From Verrucomicrobia bacterium SCGC AAA164-M04 (GTDB lineage Bacteria; Verrucomicrobiota; Verrucomicrobiae; Verrucomicrobiales; Akkermansiaceae), in the NCBI GenBank assembly GCA_000383735.1, contig KB912164.1, positions 1 through 10,168 of the forward strand: a stretch of DNA of 10,168 nt, in the 5' to 3' direction. Shown piece by piece: positions 1 to 7,187 of this stretch (position 1 is the stretch's first letter; each line of letters opens with the position of its first letter). The notes below the pieces were generated by a model. The model was not told the DNA's origin. It made no database searches and saw nothing but the letters and a program-made list of their open reading frames with translations. Made by a program: the position numbers and the translations under genes.

Positions 1-587
1 GGGTCGACGGACGCGCGTTGGGGCATTTTTGGAGAGATGAAATTGCGGAACCGGAAGGGATTGATTTTTGGATAGGATTACCGGAGGAGCAATTTTCACG
101 GGTGGCCGAGTTGGTGCCAGCGCCACTTTCAAAAAATGGAGAACCAAAGCCGTTTTACGAAGCTCTGCTTACAAAGGGTTCATTGACAAGGTTGGCCTTT
201 TCTTCCCCTTCCGATCTTGCTGGGGTAAGCCAGATGAATCAGCCAAGAGCTTGGCAGGCCGGTTTTCCTGCGATGGGAGGAGTTGGCTCCGCTCTAGGTT
301 TGGCAAAGTTTTATGACTGGGTCCTCCACCAAGATTTTTTAGAAGAACTGATTAGGCCAAGGATTAAGGGATTAGATGAAATCCAGCGCATCGAAAATTC
401 TTTTGGTTTCGGTGTAATGCTTGGACTAGGTCCAGATAGGAATTGTTTTGGTCACCCAGGGGCCGGCGGGAGTTATGGTTTTGCAAATGTAGAGACCGGG
501 ATGAGTTATGCCTTCGTCATGAACCATTTTGAATCCAACCTTTTTCCGAATAAGGAAAGATTAGAGCTTGTTCTATCTTCGAGCTAG
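1..587 (+). CDS. Serine hydrolase, beta-lactamase/EstB-like family, 5'-truncated
   Basis: This is the C-terminal part of a penicillin-binding-protein-fold serine hydrolase (class C beta-lactamase / esterase EstB family). The frame is open to the window edge: codons from position 3 read VDGRALGHFWRDEIAEP, so the TTG at 18 is internal and the true start lies outside. The stop is TAG at 585-587. Seen: the family's 'DGR-LG-F-RDEIAEPxGIDFWIGLPEE' block, a G/A-rich AMGGVGSA segment with a following amphipathic helix, and HPGAGGSYGF at about nt 453-482, which takes the place of the KTG box (His-x-Gly form). The catalytic SxxK and YxN motifs should lie upstream and cannot be checked. Substrate and location are unknown; family members hydrolyse esters or amides, and some are secreted. 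It faces the methyltransferase gene tail to tail across a 39-bp gap with no clear terminator. Confidence 0.85.
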   Translation, partial: VDGRALGHFWRDEIAEPEGIDFWIGLPEEQFSRVAELVPAPLSKNGEPKPFYEALLTKGSLTRLAFSSPSDLAGVSQMNQPRAWQAGFPAMGGVGSALGLAKFYDWVLHQDFLEELIRPRIKGLDEIQRIENSFGFGVMLGLGPDRNCFGHPGAGGSYGFANVETGMSYAFVMNHFESNLFPNKERLELVLSSS

Positions 588-626
588 GCGATCGCCCGAC
601 GATTTCATGATTGATTTACCTTGTCT

Positions 627-1235
627 CTATTTCTTTTGGAAGATGGCTAGGTGTTTGTCGACTGACTTACCGGGTGCGTCTGAGAGGGCTCGGGAGTTGG
701 GGTTGATTATGGATCCAACTTGGATGGCGCCCAGATTTTTTAGAGCTTCAGTAGCGAGCTCGTGTTCTTTGTCGAAGTAGGATGTGATTACGAGTAATCC
801 ATCATCGTTTAATCGCTCAAGGGCCTGATCGAAGATCCGGGTCCAAACAGGTTTATCGTTCCAGTAATTTTGATGCCGAAGGAAGGCGATATCGGGTGTG
901 CTAATTTCGGCGAGTTCGAGGAGTCGGTCTCCACGATGGGTGATGAAGTCGACCGAGGTGTTTTGTTCTCCTGCTTTTTGCAGCTCCTCTTTCCAGCGGG
1001 AATTGGCCTGGTCAATCTCGGCGGCACGGATATCGAGCCCTTGAAGGTGGGACGATTTAGATTTTTCGGCGAGGAGCTTTGCCAGGACGCCTGTTTCATC
1101 GCCGCGGCCACAAGCGAGATTGAGGAGTGAAAGGTGGTCTTTTTTCAAGAGGTGCGGCCCGAGAAGATTACGAAGATTCGTTTCTAAGCTTGCTAGATCT
1201 CCTTGAAGGAGTTCGGTGAAAGGGGTGTGGGCCAC
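627..1235 (-). CDS. Class I SAM-dependent methyltransferase, substrate unknown
   Basis: A 202-aa Rossmann-fold methyltransferase. Motif I is LLNLACGRGDETG (residues 37-49), the glycine-rich SAM loop. The motif II acidic residue is D68 in GLDIR, followed by the typical helix AAEIDQAN. HRGDRL (100-105) fits the post-III acidic position, PDIAFLRHQNYW (114-125) fits motif IV, and DDGLLVITSYFDKEHE (144-159) fits motif V/VI. No substrate-recognition domain is added, so the target (small molecule, protein or RNA) cannot be named. The start is GTG at 1233-1235 (complement); the in-frame stop three codons upstream leaves no alternative, and no Shine-Dalgarno is seen. It is divergent from hemB, with only 28-55 bp between starts, so the hemB promoter probably lies inside this gene. 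The fold call is firm; the function is not. Confidence 0.85.
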   Translation of the reverse strand: MAHTPFTELLQGDLASLETNLRNLLGPHLLKKDHLSLLNLACGRGDETGVLAKLLAEKSKSSHLQGLDIRAAEIDQANSRWKEELQKAGEQNTSVDFITHRGDRLLELAEISTPDIAFLRHQNYWNDKPVWTRIFDQALERLNDDGLLVITSYFDKEHELATEALKNLGAIQVGSIINPNSRALSDAPGKSVDKHLAIFQKK

Positions 1236-1263
1236 GGGAGGAAGTTAATTTAAGATTCGGATT
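1236..1263. promoter_or_regulatory. Very short divergent region between methyltransferase and hemB
   Basis: Only 28 bp separate the two opposite starts (55 bp if hemB begins at GTG 1291). The gap is A/T-rich in its middle (TTAATTTAAG) and holds a purine tract GGGAGGAAG at 1236-1244 in the + orientation. That tract resembles a Shine-Dalgarno but lies about 22 nt before TTG 1264, too far for normal use. I see no convincing -35/-10 pair on either strand, so promoters are presumably embedded in the neighbouring coding sequences. Confidence 0.25.
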
Positions 1264-2265
1264 TTGGAATTTAGAAATTATACTTCAAGTGTGGAATTAC
1301 CGATCAGACCAAGGCGCAACCGAAAAAGCGTGGGATTGCGAGCATTGACCCGTGAAACTTTGCTTAGCCCGGGTGACTTTGTGCTCCCTTTGTTTTTGCA
1401 CGATCTTGAGGTGGATGAGGTCATCCCCTCGATGCCGGGTTGTAGACGTTGGTCACTTGATGGGATGGTAAAAGAAGCCGGAGAGGCTTTAGCGGTTGGA
1501 GTCCCAGCGGTTGTATTGTTCCCGGCAGTTGATCATTCATTAAAAACTAAAAGGGGCGAGGAATGCTTTAATTATGAAGGCTTAGTGCAACGAGCGATTC
1601 GCGCTTTAAAGTCAGCCTACCCCGAGCTTGTCGTGATGACTGATGTTGCGCTTGATCCTTATAACATCGATGGGCATGACGGGATTGTTGAGGAGGGGGA
1701 AATTTTGAATGATGAAACGATAGAGATGCTTTGCAAGCAGGCCGTGAGTCAAGCAGAGGCGGGTGCAGACATCATCGCTCCAAGCGATATGATGGATGGT
1801 CGGGTAGGTGCTTTACGAGGGGCCTTGGATACAGCGGGCTATCAAAAAGTTTCGATTTGCAGCTACACGGCAAAGTATGCTTCGGCTTATTATGGACCGT
1901 TTCGAGGGGCATTAGGGTCTGCCCCAAAATCTGGAGATAAAAAGAGTTACCAAATGGATCCGTCAAATCGTCGGGAGGCGCTTCGGGAGCTTTTACTAGA
2001 TGAAGATGAGGGGGCCGATATTGTGATGGTGAAGCCAGCAGGTGCTTATCTTGATATTATCAGTGACTTACGAGAGCACACGACACTGCCGGTAGCGGCT
2101 TATCAGGTGAGTGGAGAGTATCTTATGATTAAGAGTGCATCGGCTGAAGGATGGATTTGTGAAGAGTCAGTCATGATGGAAAGTTTGATCGCAATTAAAC
2201 GTGCAGGGGCTGATATGATCTTGACTTACTTCGCGAAGGAGGCGGCAAGGCTTTTAAGAGAGTGA
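1264..2265 (+). CDS. hemB: Delta-aminolevulinic acid dehydratase (porphobilinogen synthase), HemB
   Basis: HemB condenses two 5-aminolevulinate molecules to porphobilinogen in the cytoplasm, the first common step after ALA in heme, siroheme and corrinoid synthesis. The whole TIM-barrel family pattern is present: PIRPRRNRKS near the N-terminus, the two Schiff-base lysines K204 in SYTAKYAS and K257 in VMVKPAGAYLD, the active-site-lid stretch GPFRGALGSAPKSGDKKSYQ, and YQVSGEY. The metal-loop residues that are three Cys in zinc enzymes are A129, D131 and D139 (DVALDPYN..GHDG), so this is the Asp-type, zinc-independent (Mg/K-influenced) form. At 333 aa from TTG 1264 it is slightly long. GTG 1291 gives MELPIRPRRNRKS and 324 aa, which fits the family better; neither start has a good Shine-Dalgarno. 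The stop is TGA at 2263-2265. No disruption is seen. Confidence 0.97.
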   Translation: MEFRNYTSSVELPIRPRRNRKSVGLRALTRETLLSPGDFVLPLFLHDLEVDEVIPSMPGCRRWSLDGMVKEAGEALAVGVPAVVLFPAVDHSLKTKRGEECFNYEGLVQRAIRALKSAYPELVVMTDVALDPYNIDGHDGIVEEGEILNDETIEMLCKQAVSQAEAGADIIAPSDMMDGRVGALRGALDTAGYQKVSICSYTAKYASAYYGPFRGALGSAPKSGDKKSYQMDPSNRREALRELLLDEDEGADIVMVKPAGAYLDIISDLREHTTLPVAAYQVSGEYLMIKSASAEGWICEESVMMESLIAIKRAGADMILTYFAKEAARLLRE

Positions 2266-2369
2266 ATTATCTGTTATTCTCTGAGGCTCCAAGGGGTCAC
2301 GGCTACTGGGAGTAGTTTTTTGTGAAATAAGTAAGAGCGTTGACCTTTTTCCCGTAAGAAATTTCTAAC
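2266..2369. other. hemB-moxR intergenic gap with a 10-bp palindrome
   Basis: A 104-bp spacer with no ORF of its own. A TTGACC at 2340-2345 resembles a -35 box, but no acceptable -10 follows 16-18 bp later, and the start codon is too close. A perfect 10-bp palindrome, AGAAATTTCT (2357-2366), ends three bases before the moxR ATG; it could be an operator or chance in A/T-rich DNA. No Shine-Dalgarno precedes moxR. No strong terminator follows hemB: only a weak, bulged AGAG../..CTCT pairing without a T tract, so read-through from hemB is possible. Confidence 0.3.
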
Positions 2370-3377
2370 ATGAGTGAGGATAAAGCTGCCGTTGAAAAGC
2401 TCCACGCGAGCTATGGGAGGATGAAGGATGAATTGTCCCAAGTCATTGTGGGACAACATGAAGTTGTTGAACAGGTTCTCATGGCAATGTTTTGTCGTGG
2501 TCACGCTCTGCTTGTAGGAGTGCCCGGATTGGCTAAGACGCTTTTGGTTTCGACTGTTTCCCAAGCACTTGACCTGCAATACAAGCGGATTCAGTTCACT
2601 CCTGACCTCATGCCAGCTGATATTACTGGAACTGATGTGCTTGAGGTTAATCCTGAAACTGGTCATCGCGGCTTCCGGTTCGTGAATGGGCCGCTTTTCG
2701 CTAGTATGGTTCTAGCGGATGAGATTAACCGGACTCCTCCCAAGACGCAGGCAGCTCTTTTAGAGGCAATGCAGGAAGGTCACGTCACAGTGGGTGAGCG
2801 GACGCTTGATCTACCGGATCCATTTTTCGTTCTGGCAACGCAGAATCCGATTGAGCAAGAAGGGACCTATCCTCTTCCGGAAGCCCAGCTTGATCGTTTT
2901 CTCTTTAATATTGTTGTCGATTACCCGAATGCCGAGGAGGAGCGTGAAATAATTCGACGTGTGACTAGCCCAAACTCAGCAACAGTTTCCCCGCTGATGA
3001 CTGGACCTGAAATCATTCAGCTTCAAAATATTGTGAAACGAGTCCCAGTTGGCGATCATGTCATCGACTTTGCAGCAAGACTGGCCCGGGCTACTCGTCC
3101 GGGCTCGAGTGAAGCGCCTGATTTTGTAAAAGAAATGGTTGGCTGGGGTGCTGGTCCTCGTGCTGGTATCTCATTAATTTCTGCAGCTAAAGCTCACGCC
3201 GTTCTTCGGGGGCGGGTTCATGCAACCACGGTCGATGTCGCTGCGGTGGCTCTGCCGGTGCTGCGTCACCGAGTCCTTACGACCTTCAACGCGGAAGCGG
3301 CTGGAGTGAAGAGTGACGATATCATTAAGCGTCTTATCGAGGAACTCGGCGGAAAAGATGCCGACATCAAGATCTAG
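2370..3377 (+). CDS. moxR: MoxR-family AAA+ ATPase
   Basis: A cytoplasmic MoxR-type AAA+ ATPase of 335 aa, the usual length. Domains in order: an N-terminal helix and IVGQHEVVEQVL (26-37) leading into Walker A GVPGLAKT (50-57, K56); the MoxR signature FTPDLMPADITGTDV (76-90); Walker B MVLADEINRTPPKTQAALLEAMQE (113-136 region, D117/E118); sensor 1 in LATQNPIEQEGTYPLPEAQLDRF (N159, with arginine-finger candidate R176); and the lid with sensor 2 GWGAGPRAG (R264). All ATPase residues are intact. Family members act as chaperone-like motors with VWA partners to activate or assemble proteins, as in methanol dehydrogenase maturation and Bat systems. It is the first gene of the operon, 20 bp before the DUF58 gene. 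The start ATG at 2370 gives the standard N-terminus but has no visible Shine-Dalgarno. The client is unknown. Confidence 0.95.
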   Translation: MSEDKAAVEKLHASYGRMKDELSQVIVGQHEVVEQVLMAMFCRGHALLVGVPGLAKTLLVSTVSQALDLQYKRIQFTPDLMPADITGTDVLEVNPETGHRGFRFVNGPLFASMVLADEINRTPPKTQAALLEAMQEGHVTVGERTLDLPDPFFVLATQNPIEQEGTYPLPEAQLDRFLFNIVVDYPNAEEEREIIRRVTSPNSATVSPLMTGPEIIQLQNIVKRVPVGDHVIDFAARLARATRPGSSEAPDFVKEMVGWGAGPRAGISLISAAKAHAVLRGRVHATTVDVAAVALPVLRHRVLTTFNAEAAGVKSDDIIKRLIEELGGKDADIKI

Positions 3378-3397
3378 TCTTCACTTACAAGACCGGA

Positions 3398-4321
3398 ATG
3401 GCCGAAGATGCAGATCGTTTAAAAATGCCCGAGTGCATGCGTTTGCTTGCTCCCGAGGTAGTGGGGTCGCTCCGCCGCCTTGAGTGGCTTTCGAGATTGC
3501 GGAAGCAAGGGACTCTGACTGGGCGCCACACTAGCCCGGATAAAGGGGTCTCGGTTGAATTTGCTGAACATCGAGAATATACACTTGGTGATGATTTGCG
3601 AAATCTTGATTGGCGAGTAATGGCCAAAAGTGATCGCAATGTCATTAAGCAGTATATTGAAGAGACCAATTTGAGAGCTACCATGGTTTTGGACGTCTCT
3701 GGTTCAATGAGTTTTAAAGGGCAGGAATCGAAACTCTCGAAGTTTGAGTATGGTCAGTATCTTGCGGCTGCGCTATCCTATCTCTTCATCAAGCAAGGTG
3801 ATGCTTCAGGGTTGGTCACCTTTGATGACACCTTACGCACGTCAATGCGCGCTGAGAATAGGCCGAGCCAGGTTCGAAGGATTTGTGAAGAACTTCATGG
3901 AACTGAGCCGGGAAAGGAAACCGGAGTTGGCAAAGTTCTTAATGAGGTAGCGGAACGAATTCCAAGGCGGGGACTTGTCGTCATCATTAGTGATCTTTTC
4001 GATGAGCCGGAGCAGATTGTCGAAGCGCTTCATCATTTTGATTATCGTCAGCATGAATTAGTAGTTTTTCACTTGCTGGCCGAAGAAGAGTTGAGTTTCC
4101 CATTTCAAAATTTTCAACGCTTTCATGATTTGGAAGGGGTTGAGGAAATGTTACGGATTGATCCTCAGGCGGTGCGCGCAGCTTACCTTAAAAAATTAAA
4201 AGAGTTTATTGCATCGATTGAGTCGGTGTGCGGAAATCTTCGGGCAGACTACGTGCCAGTGACAACTAAGACTCCGGTCTCAGAAGCTCTGGTTCGGTAT
4301 CTGGGAAGGAGGAAGAGGTAA
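3398..4321 (+). CDS. DUF58 domain protein, VWA-like partner of MoxR
   Basis: A 307-aa soluble DUF58 protein. The family block is clear at residues 58-90: EHREYTLGDDLRNLDWRV, then KQYIEETN. It runs into a von Willebrand A-like core that starts MVLDVSGSMSF (96-106), with a complete DxSxS metal site (D99, S101, S103) and a second acidic strand VVIISDLFDEPEQ (194-206). No membrane segment or signal peptide is visible, so it should be cytoplasmic, beside the ATPase. DUF58 proteins almost always accompany MoxR ATPases and are thought to couple them to the VWA membrane proteins encoded downstream. The ATG at 3398 lies 20 bp after moxR and lacks a strong Shine-Dalgarno, suggesting translational coupling. 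The 3' end carries the ribosome-binding site of the next gene. Confident in family, not in molecular role. Confidence 0.93.
   Translation: MAEDADRLKMPECMRLLAPEVVGSLRRLEWLSRLRKQGTLTGRHTSPDKGVSVEFAEHREYTLGDDLRNLDWRVMAKSDRNVIKQYIEETNLRATMVLDVSGSMSFKGQESKLSKFEYGQYLAAALSYLFIKQGDASGLVTFDDTLRTSMRAENRPSQVRRICEELHGTEPGKETGVGKVLNEVAERIPRRGLVVIISDLFDEPEQIVEALHHFDYRQHELVVFHLLAEEELSFPFQNFQRFHDLEGVEEMLRIDPQAVRAAYLKKLKEFIASIESVCGNLRADYVPVTTKTPVSEALVRYLGRRKR
4306..4312 (+). promoter_or_regulatory. Shine-Dalgarno AAGGAGG of the BatA-like gene
   Basis: A full AAGGAGG lies inside the last codons of the DUF58 gene, 10 nt before ATG 4323. It fixes that start and marks tight coupling, as the genes are one base apart. 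The two preceding genes lack such a site. Confidence 0.75.
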
Positions 4322-4322
4322 C

Positions 4323-7187
4323 ATGCTTTTTCGCAATCCAGTTTTATTGGCAGGCTTAGCGGGTGTTTTGATTCCCGTGATTTTACATCTGATTCGTCGT
4401 CAGGCTGCGAAACCTTATGATTGGGGGGCGATGCGTTTCCTTTTTGATACCGTAGCCGCTCGTCGCAGACGGATGGAGTGGGAGGATTTTTTGCTGATGA
4501 TTGCCCGCTGCCTTCTGATTGCCTTAATTGTTTTGGCAATCGCTCGGCCTTTTGTGCCTCCCAACTCGGGGATTCCATGGTTATTTGTCTTGCCGCTCGG
4601 TTTGCTTGGGGTTGCAGCTTTTGGTGGATCTTTTGTGATTTCCTCGGTTAAGGGGAAATGGGTGATGCGTGGGTCGGCGATTCTAATATTGCTCGGGGCA
4701 GGGTTTTTAATCTTGAAGGAAAAAAATCTCAACCTAGAGCGATATCAAACCAGCGAACGCCGTGACGTAGCGATTGTAATCGACGGGTCGACTTCGATGT
4801 TATTGCTCGAGAATGGGAGAACGACATTCGAACGGGCAGTTGAGGAGGCTCGGGATTTCGTGAAGGGTGCACCGAAGGGGACGGCTTTTTCAATCGTTCT
4901 CGGTGGACCGGCTCCTGAGCTTAAAACTGGGACTCCGCTTACCCATCGAGCTGATGTTTTGGAAGTTTTAGACCAACTTGAGCCGGTGGGGGGAGCGTTT
5001 CGTGCACACGACGCCCTAGGTGTAGCAACACTTTCGCTCGCCGAGGGTAGGGGGAGTAGTAGGGATCTTGTCGTATTCACGGATTTGCAACGAATCGGTT
5101 GGCAGTTTGATAGTACTACCTCATGGGCTAATCTTGGAGATGCTTGGGAGGGCTTGCCCGATCGGGCGAAGCCGCGGCTTTTGCTCCGTTCGTTTGCTCT
5201 GCCTGAGAAGTTGCGCAATGTTTCGGTTACTGGGATTGAACTTTCACGTGATGTTGTTGGGACTGATCGTGAGGTCGCGATTCGGATCTCGATTGAGAAC
5301 ACTGGGACTGAGGTGGTCACACCTGGCTTGATGAGGGTTACGGTTGGTGAAAACGAATTAGAGCCCAAAGGATTAGGACAGATGGCCTCTGGCGAAAGCT
5401 CAGTCCTCGAGTATCGCTATCAATTTTCAAAAACTGGCCCGCAGGTAATTAAGGTGGTTCTAGACGGGAATGATGATCTTTCCGGCGATGATATTGCAGA
5501 GAAAGCTGTCTGGGTAAAAAAGACTCTGCCTGTCTTAATTGTCGAAGGGAATGCTGGTGCTTCTTTCTTTCAGCGAGCCGGTGGTTACCTTTCCCTTGCG
5601 CTCGCTCCAGTGTCTGAGAAAGAAGAAACGTTTGTTGATCCTCGGGTTATTGATGCTGCCGCACTGACCCGTGAGAAAATTGACAATGACGCGGTAATTG
5701 TTTTGGCCGATGTGACCCGCCTTCCGGCATCGGCCGCTACGCGGATCGCAGACTTTGTCATCAATGGGGGGGGGCTGTGGGTAGTCGCCGGTCCAAAGTT
5801 GGATCCAAGTTATTATAATTCGTGGCGAGGAGGGGACGGGAAAGTAATGCCTCTGAACCTCGGAGAAATGAGGTTACCCGAAAATGGGGTACAGGCCGCC
5901 CCAGGGACTTTTGACCATCCGGTTCTAAGTCTTTTTAAAGATGAAGTGGGCCAGGATCTTGGTGAGGCTGTGATTGAAGGATATCGTAAGTCATCAAATC
6001 TTGTAGAGGGTGCTCTTGCCGCGGCGCGATACAGTGATGGGGAAATTTTTCTGGCAACTCGAAATTACGGGAACGGCCGTGTGATTGTAACGACAACTTC
6101 CCTCGACGCACGAATGGGGAGTTTGCCAGCGCGGCCGAGTTTCGTCCCTTTTGTTCACGAGATGACAAACTGGTTGGCTGGCGGCCAGACTGTGGATTTA
6201 AATGTGCGGGCAAGTTGGAGTCCGGCTCTTTCTCTTCCAGGAGGTGGCGGTTTGAAGGCGGAGTATCGTTCGCTAGAAAATCGGGGTGAGGGTTTTAGTC
6301 GTATTGATCCAGCGATTGATTTCAATTGGGAGGGTCGTGCGCCTGAAAAGGGGGTTCCGGCCGATCGATTCGGCGTGACTTGGACGGGTTCGCTGATCCC
6401 TCCAGCATCCGGTGAGTATGTTTTCGAAGTGATGGTTGATGATAAGTTCCAACTGAAACTTGATGGCGAAATTGTTTATGAAGGTAAAGAAGCGGTTCAA
6501 GGGCGCAGCTCGAAAGTTGAACTGCTGGCTGGTAAGCCGGTCGTTTTTTCAGCGAGTTACGAAGAGGAGTGGGGTGGTGCGTGGGTCACTCTTTCTTGGG
6601 AACGACCAGATGGGATAAAGGAAGTGATCCCGGCTTCGGTCTTTATTCCGGTGAGCAAGGACGAATCGCGTGTGATTTTGGGGGACTCTTCTGCAAAGGA
6701 CCCGAAGGGAGGTGAGCGGAATGTTGCAGCATCTCTTGGCCGGCGCGGCAAGCTTTTGGAGGTTGATGGCTCGGCGATTCCTGGTGAATATTTGGTGGGT
6801 ATCCCTGACGCGGTGCAAGATTTGATGCTGGGGGAGAAAGAAGTCCCTCTTGTGGTGGAGCGTGAAGGAGATGAAAGTCGCCTGGAATTTTGGAATGATG
6901 ATGATCGAAGTTTAATCAGGCGGGAAATTAATCTTATCGAGGTTAGATCAATCAAAGATATTTTGGCGGCATTGAGAGGCGAAGGTTTTGGACAAGAAAT
7001 CTGGAAAATCTTAGCAATAGCAGCGCTTATTTTATTCTTCCTTGAAGGTGTTTTAGCTCGCTGGGTTTCGAAATCGCGAGAAGCTGGAGAGGAGCTCAAA
7101 GTGGATTTTGAGCAGCGGGATGAGATTCCCGATTCTTTTTTAAAATCGGCTGCTAAAACTAAAGGAATGAAAGGAGGGAAGGCGTGA
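4323..7187 (+). CDS. BatA-like membrane VWA protein with amidotransferase-like and PA14 domains
   Basis: 954 aa. Order: BatA/aerotolerance N-terminal domain (NPVLLAGLAGVLIPVILHLI, then KPYDWGAMRFL) with TM1 at about 3-22 and TM2 at 57-77; an added TM pair (84-106, 114-132); VWA domain at about 147-290 with MIDAS DGSTS (D154, S156, S158) and VVFTDLQ; Ig/CARDB-like sheet at about 298-398; class I amidotransferase-like fold at about 402-620 (PVLIVEGNAG, FVINGGGLWVVAGP, ending RPSFVPFVHEMTNWL); PA14 at about 645-776; final TM at 893-912 with a basic tail. Charge distribution puts the long loop outside the inner membrane. The only Cys I find is C63, in TM2, so the amidotransferase-like fold has no nucleophile and looks structural. 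Family members are MoxR/DUF58 partners in envelope or stress functions. It overlaps the next gene by 4 bp. The precise role is unknown. Confidence 0.9.
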   Translation: MLFRNPVLLAGLAGVLIPVILHLIRRQAAKPYDWGAMRFLFDTVAARRRRMEWEDFLLMIARCLLIALIVLAIARPFVPPNSGIPWLFVLPLGLLGVAAFGGSFVISSVKGKWVMRGSAILILLGAGFLILKEKNLNLERYQTSERRDVAIVIDGSTSMLLLENGRTTFERAVEEARDFVKGAPKGTAFSIVLGGPAPELKTGTPLTHRADVLEVLDQLEPVGGAFRAHDALGVATLSLAEGRGSSRDLVVFTDLQRIGWQFDSTTSWANLGDAWEGLPDRAKPRLLLRSFALPEKLRNVSVTGIELSRDVVGTDREVAIRISIENTGTEVVTPGLMRVTVGENELEPKGLGQMASGESSVLEYRYQFSKTGPQVIKVVLDGNDDLSGDDIAEKAVWVKKTLPVLIVEGNAGASFFQRAGGYLSLALAPVSEKEETFVDPRVIDAAALTREKIDNDAVIVLADVTRLPASAATRIADFVINGGGLWVVAGPKLDPSYYNSWRGGDGKVMPLNLGEMRLPENGVQAAPGTFDHPVLSLFKDEVGQDLGEAVIEGYRKSSNLVEGALAAARYSDGEIFLATRNYGNGRVIVTTTSLDARMGSLPARPSFVPFVHEMTNWLAGGQTVDLNVRASWSPALSLPGGGGLKAEYRSLENRGEGFSRIDPAIDFNWEGRAPEKGVPADRFGVTWTGSLIPPASGEYVFEVMVDDKFQLKLDGEIVYEGKEAVQGRSSKVELLAGKPVVFSASYEEEWGGAWVTLSWERPDGIKEVIPASVFIPVSKDESRVILGDSSAKDPKGGERNVAASLGRRGKLLEVDGSAIPGEYLVGIPDAVQDLMLGEKEVPLVVEREGDESRLEFWNDDDRSLIRREINLIEVRSIKDILAALRGEGFGQEIWKILAIAALILFFLEGVLARWVSKSREAGEELKVDFEQRDEIPDSFLKSAAKTKGMKGGKA
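6255..6650 (+). other. PA14 domain within the BatA-like protein
   Basis: Residues about 645-776 match the PA14 beta-barrel pattern: DRFGVTWTGSLIPPASGEYVF, then VDDKFQLKLDGEIVYEG, LLAGKPVVFSASYEEEWGGAW, and VTLSWERPDG..EVIPASVF. The VDD (705-707) occupies the place of the Asp-Asp pair that binds calcium and sugar in PA14 adhesins; whether it does so here is inference. PA14 modules typically bind carbohydrate on secreted glycosidases, adhesins and toxins. Here the module sits between the amidotransferase-like fold and the last TM, facing outward. Confidence 0.85.
7171..7178 (+). promoter_or_regulatory. Shine-Dalgarno AAGGAGGG of the second VWA gene
   Basis: AAGGAGGG sits in the final codons of the BatA-like gene. 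It is 5 nt before GTG 7184 and 11 nt before the in-frame ATG 7190, so it supports either start; the GTG spacing is closer to ideal. Confidence 0.75.

Noticed and set aside
587..596. GGCGATCGCC, containing the GCGATCGC (HIP1-like) palindrome, at the end of the hydrolase gene
   Set aside because: I found only one copy in the window, so it is not an iterated genomic motif here; it is probably chance.
2340..2369. TTGACC as the -35 of a moxR promoter
   Set aside because: At 17-18 bp spacing the sequence is TTCTAA/TCTAAC, a poor -10, and transcription would start inside the coding region.
2274..2666. 130-codon open frame on the minus strand over the moxR start
   Set aside because: It is antisense to a clear MoxR gene, has no recognisable domain and an unnatural composition; a shadow frame.
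4745..5368. 207-codon open frame on the minus strand inside the BatA-like gene
   Set aside because: Ser/Thr/Arg-rich low-complexity translation, antisense to a well-supported coding region; a shadow frame, as are the other long antisense frames at 6557-7099 and 3385-3684.
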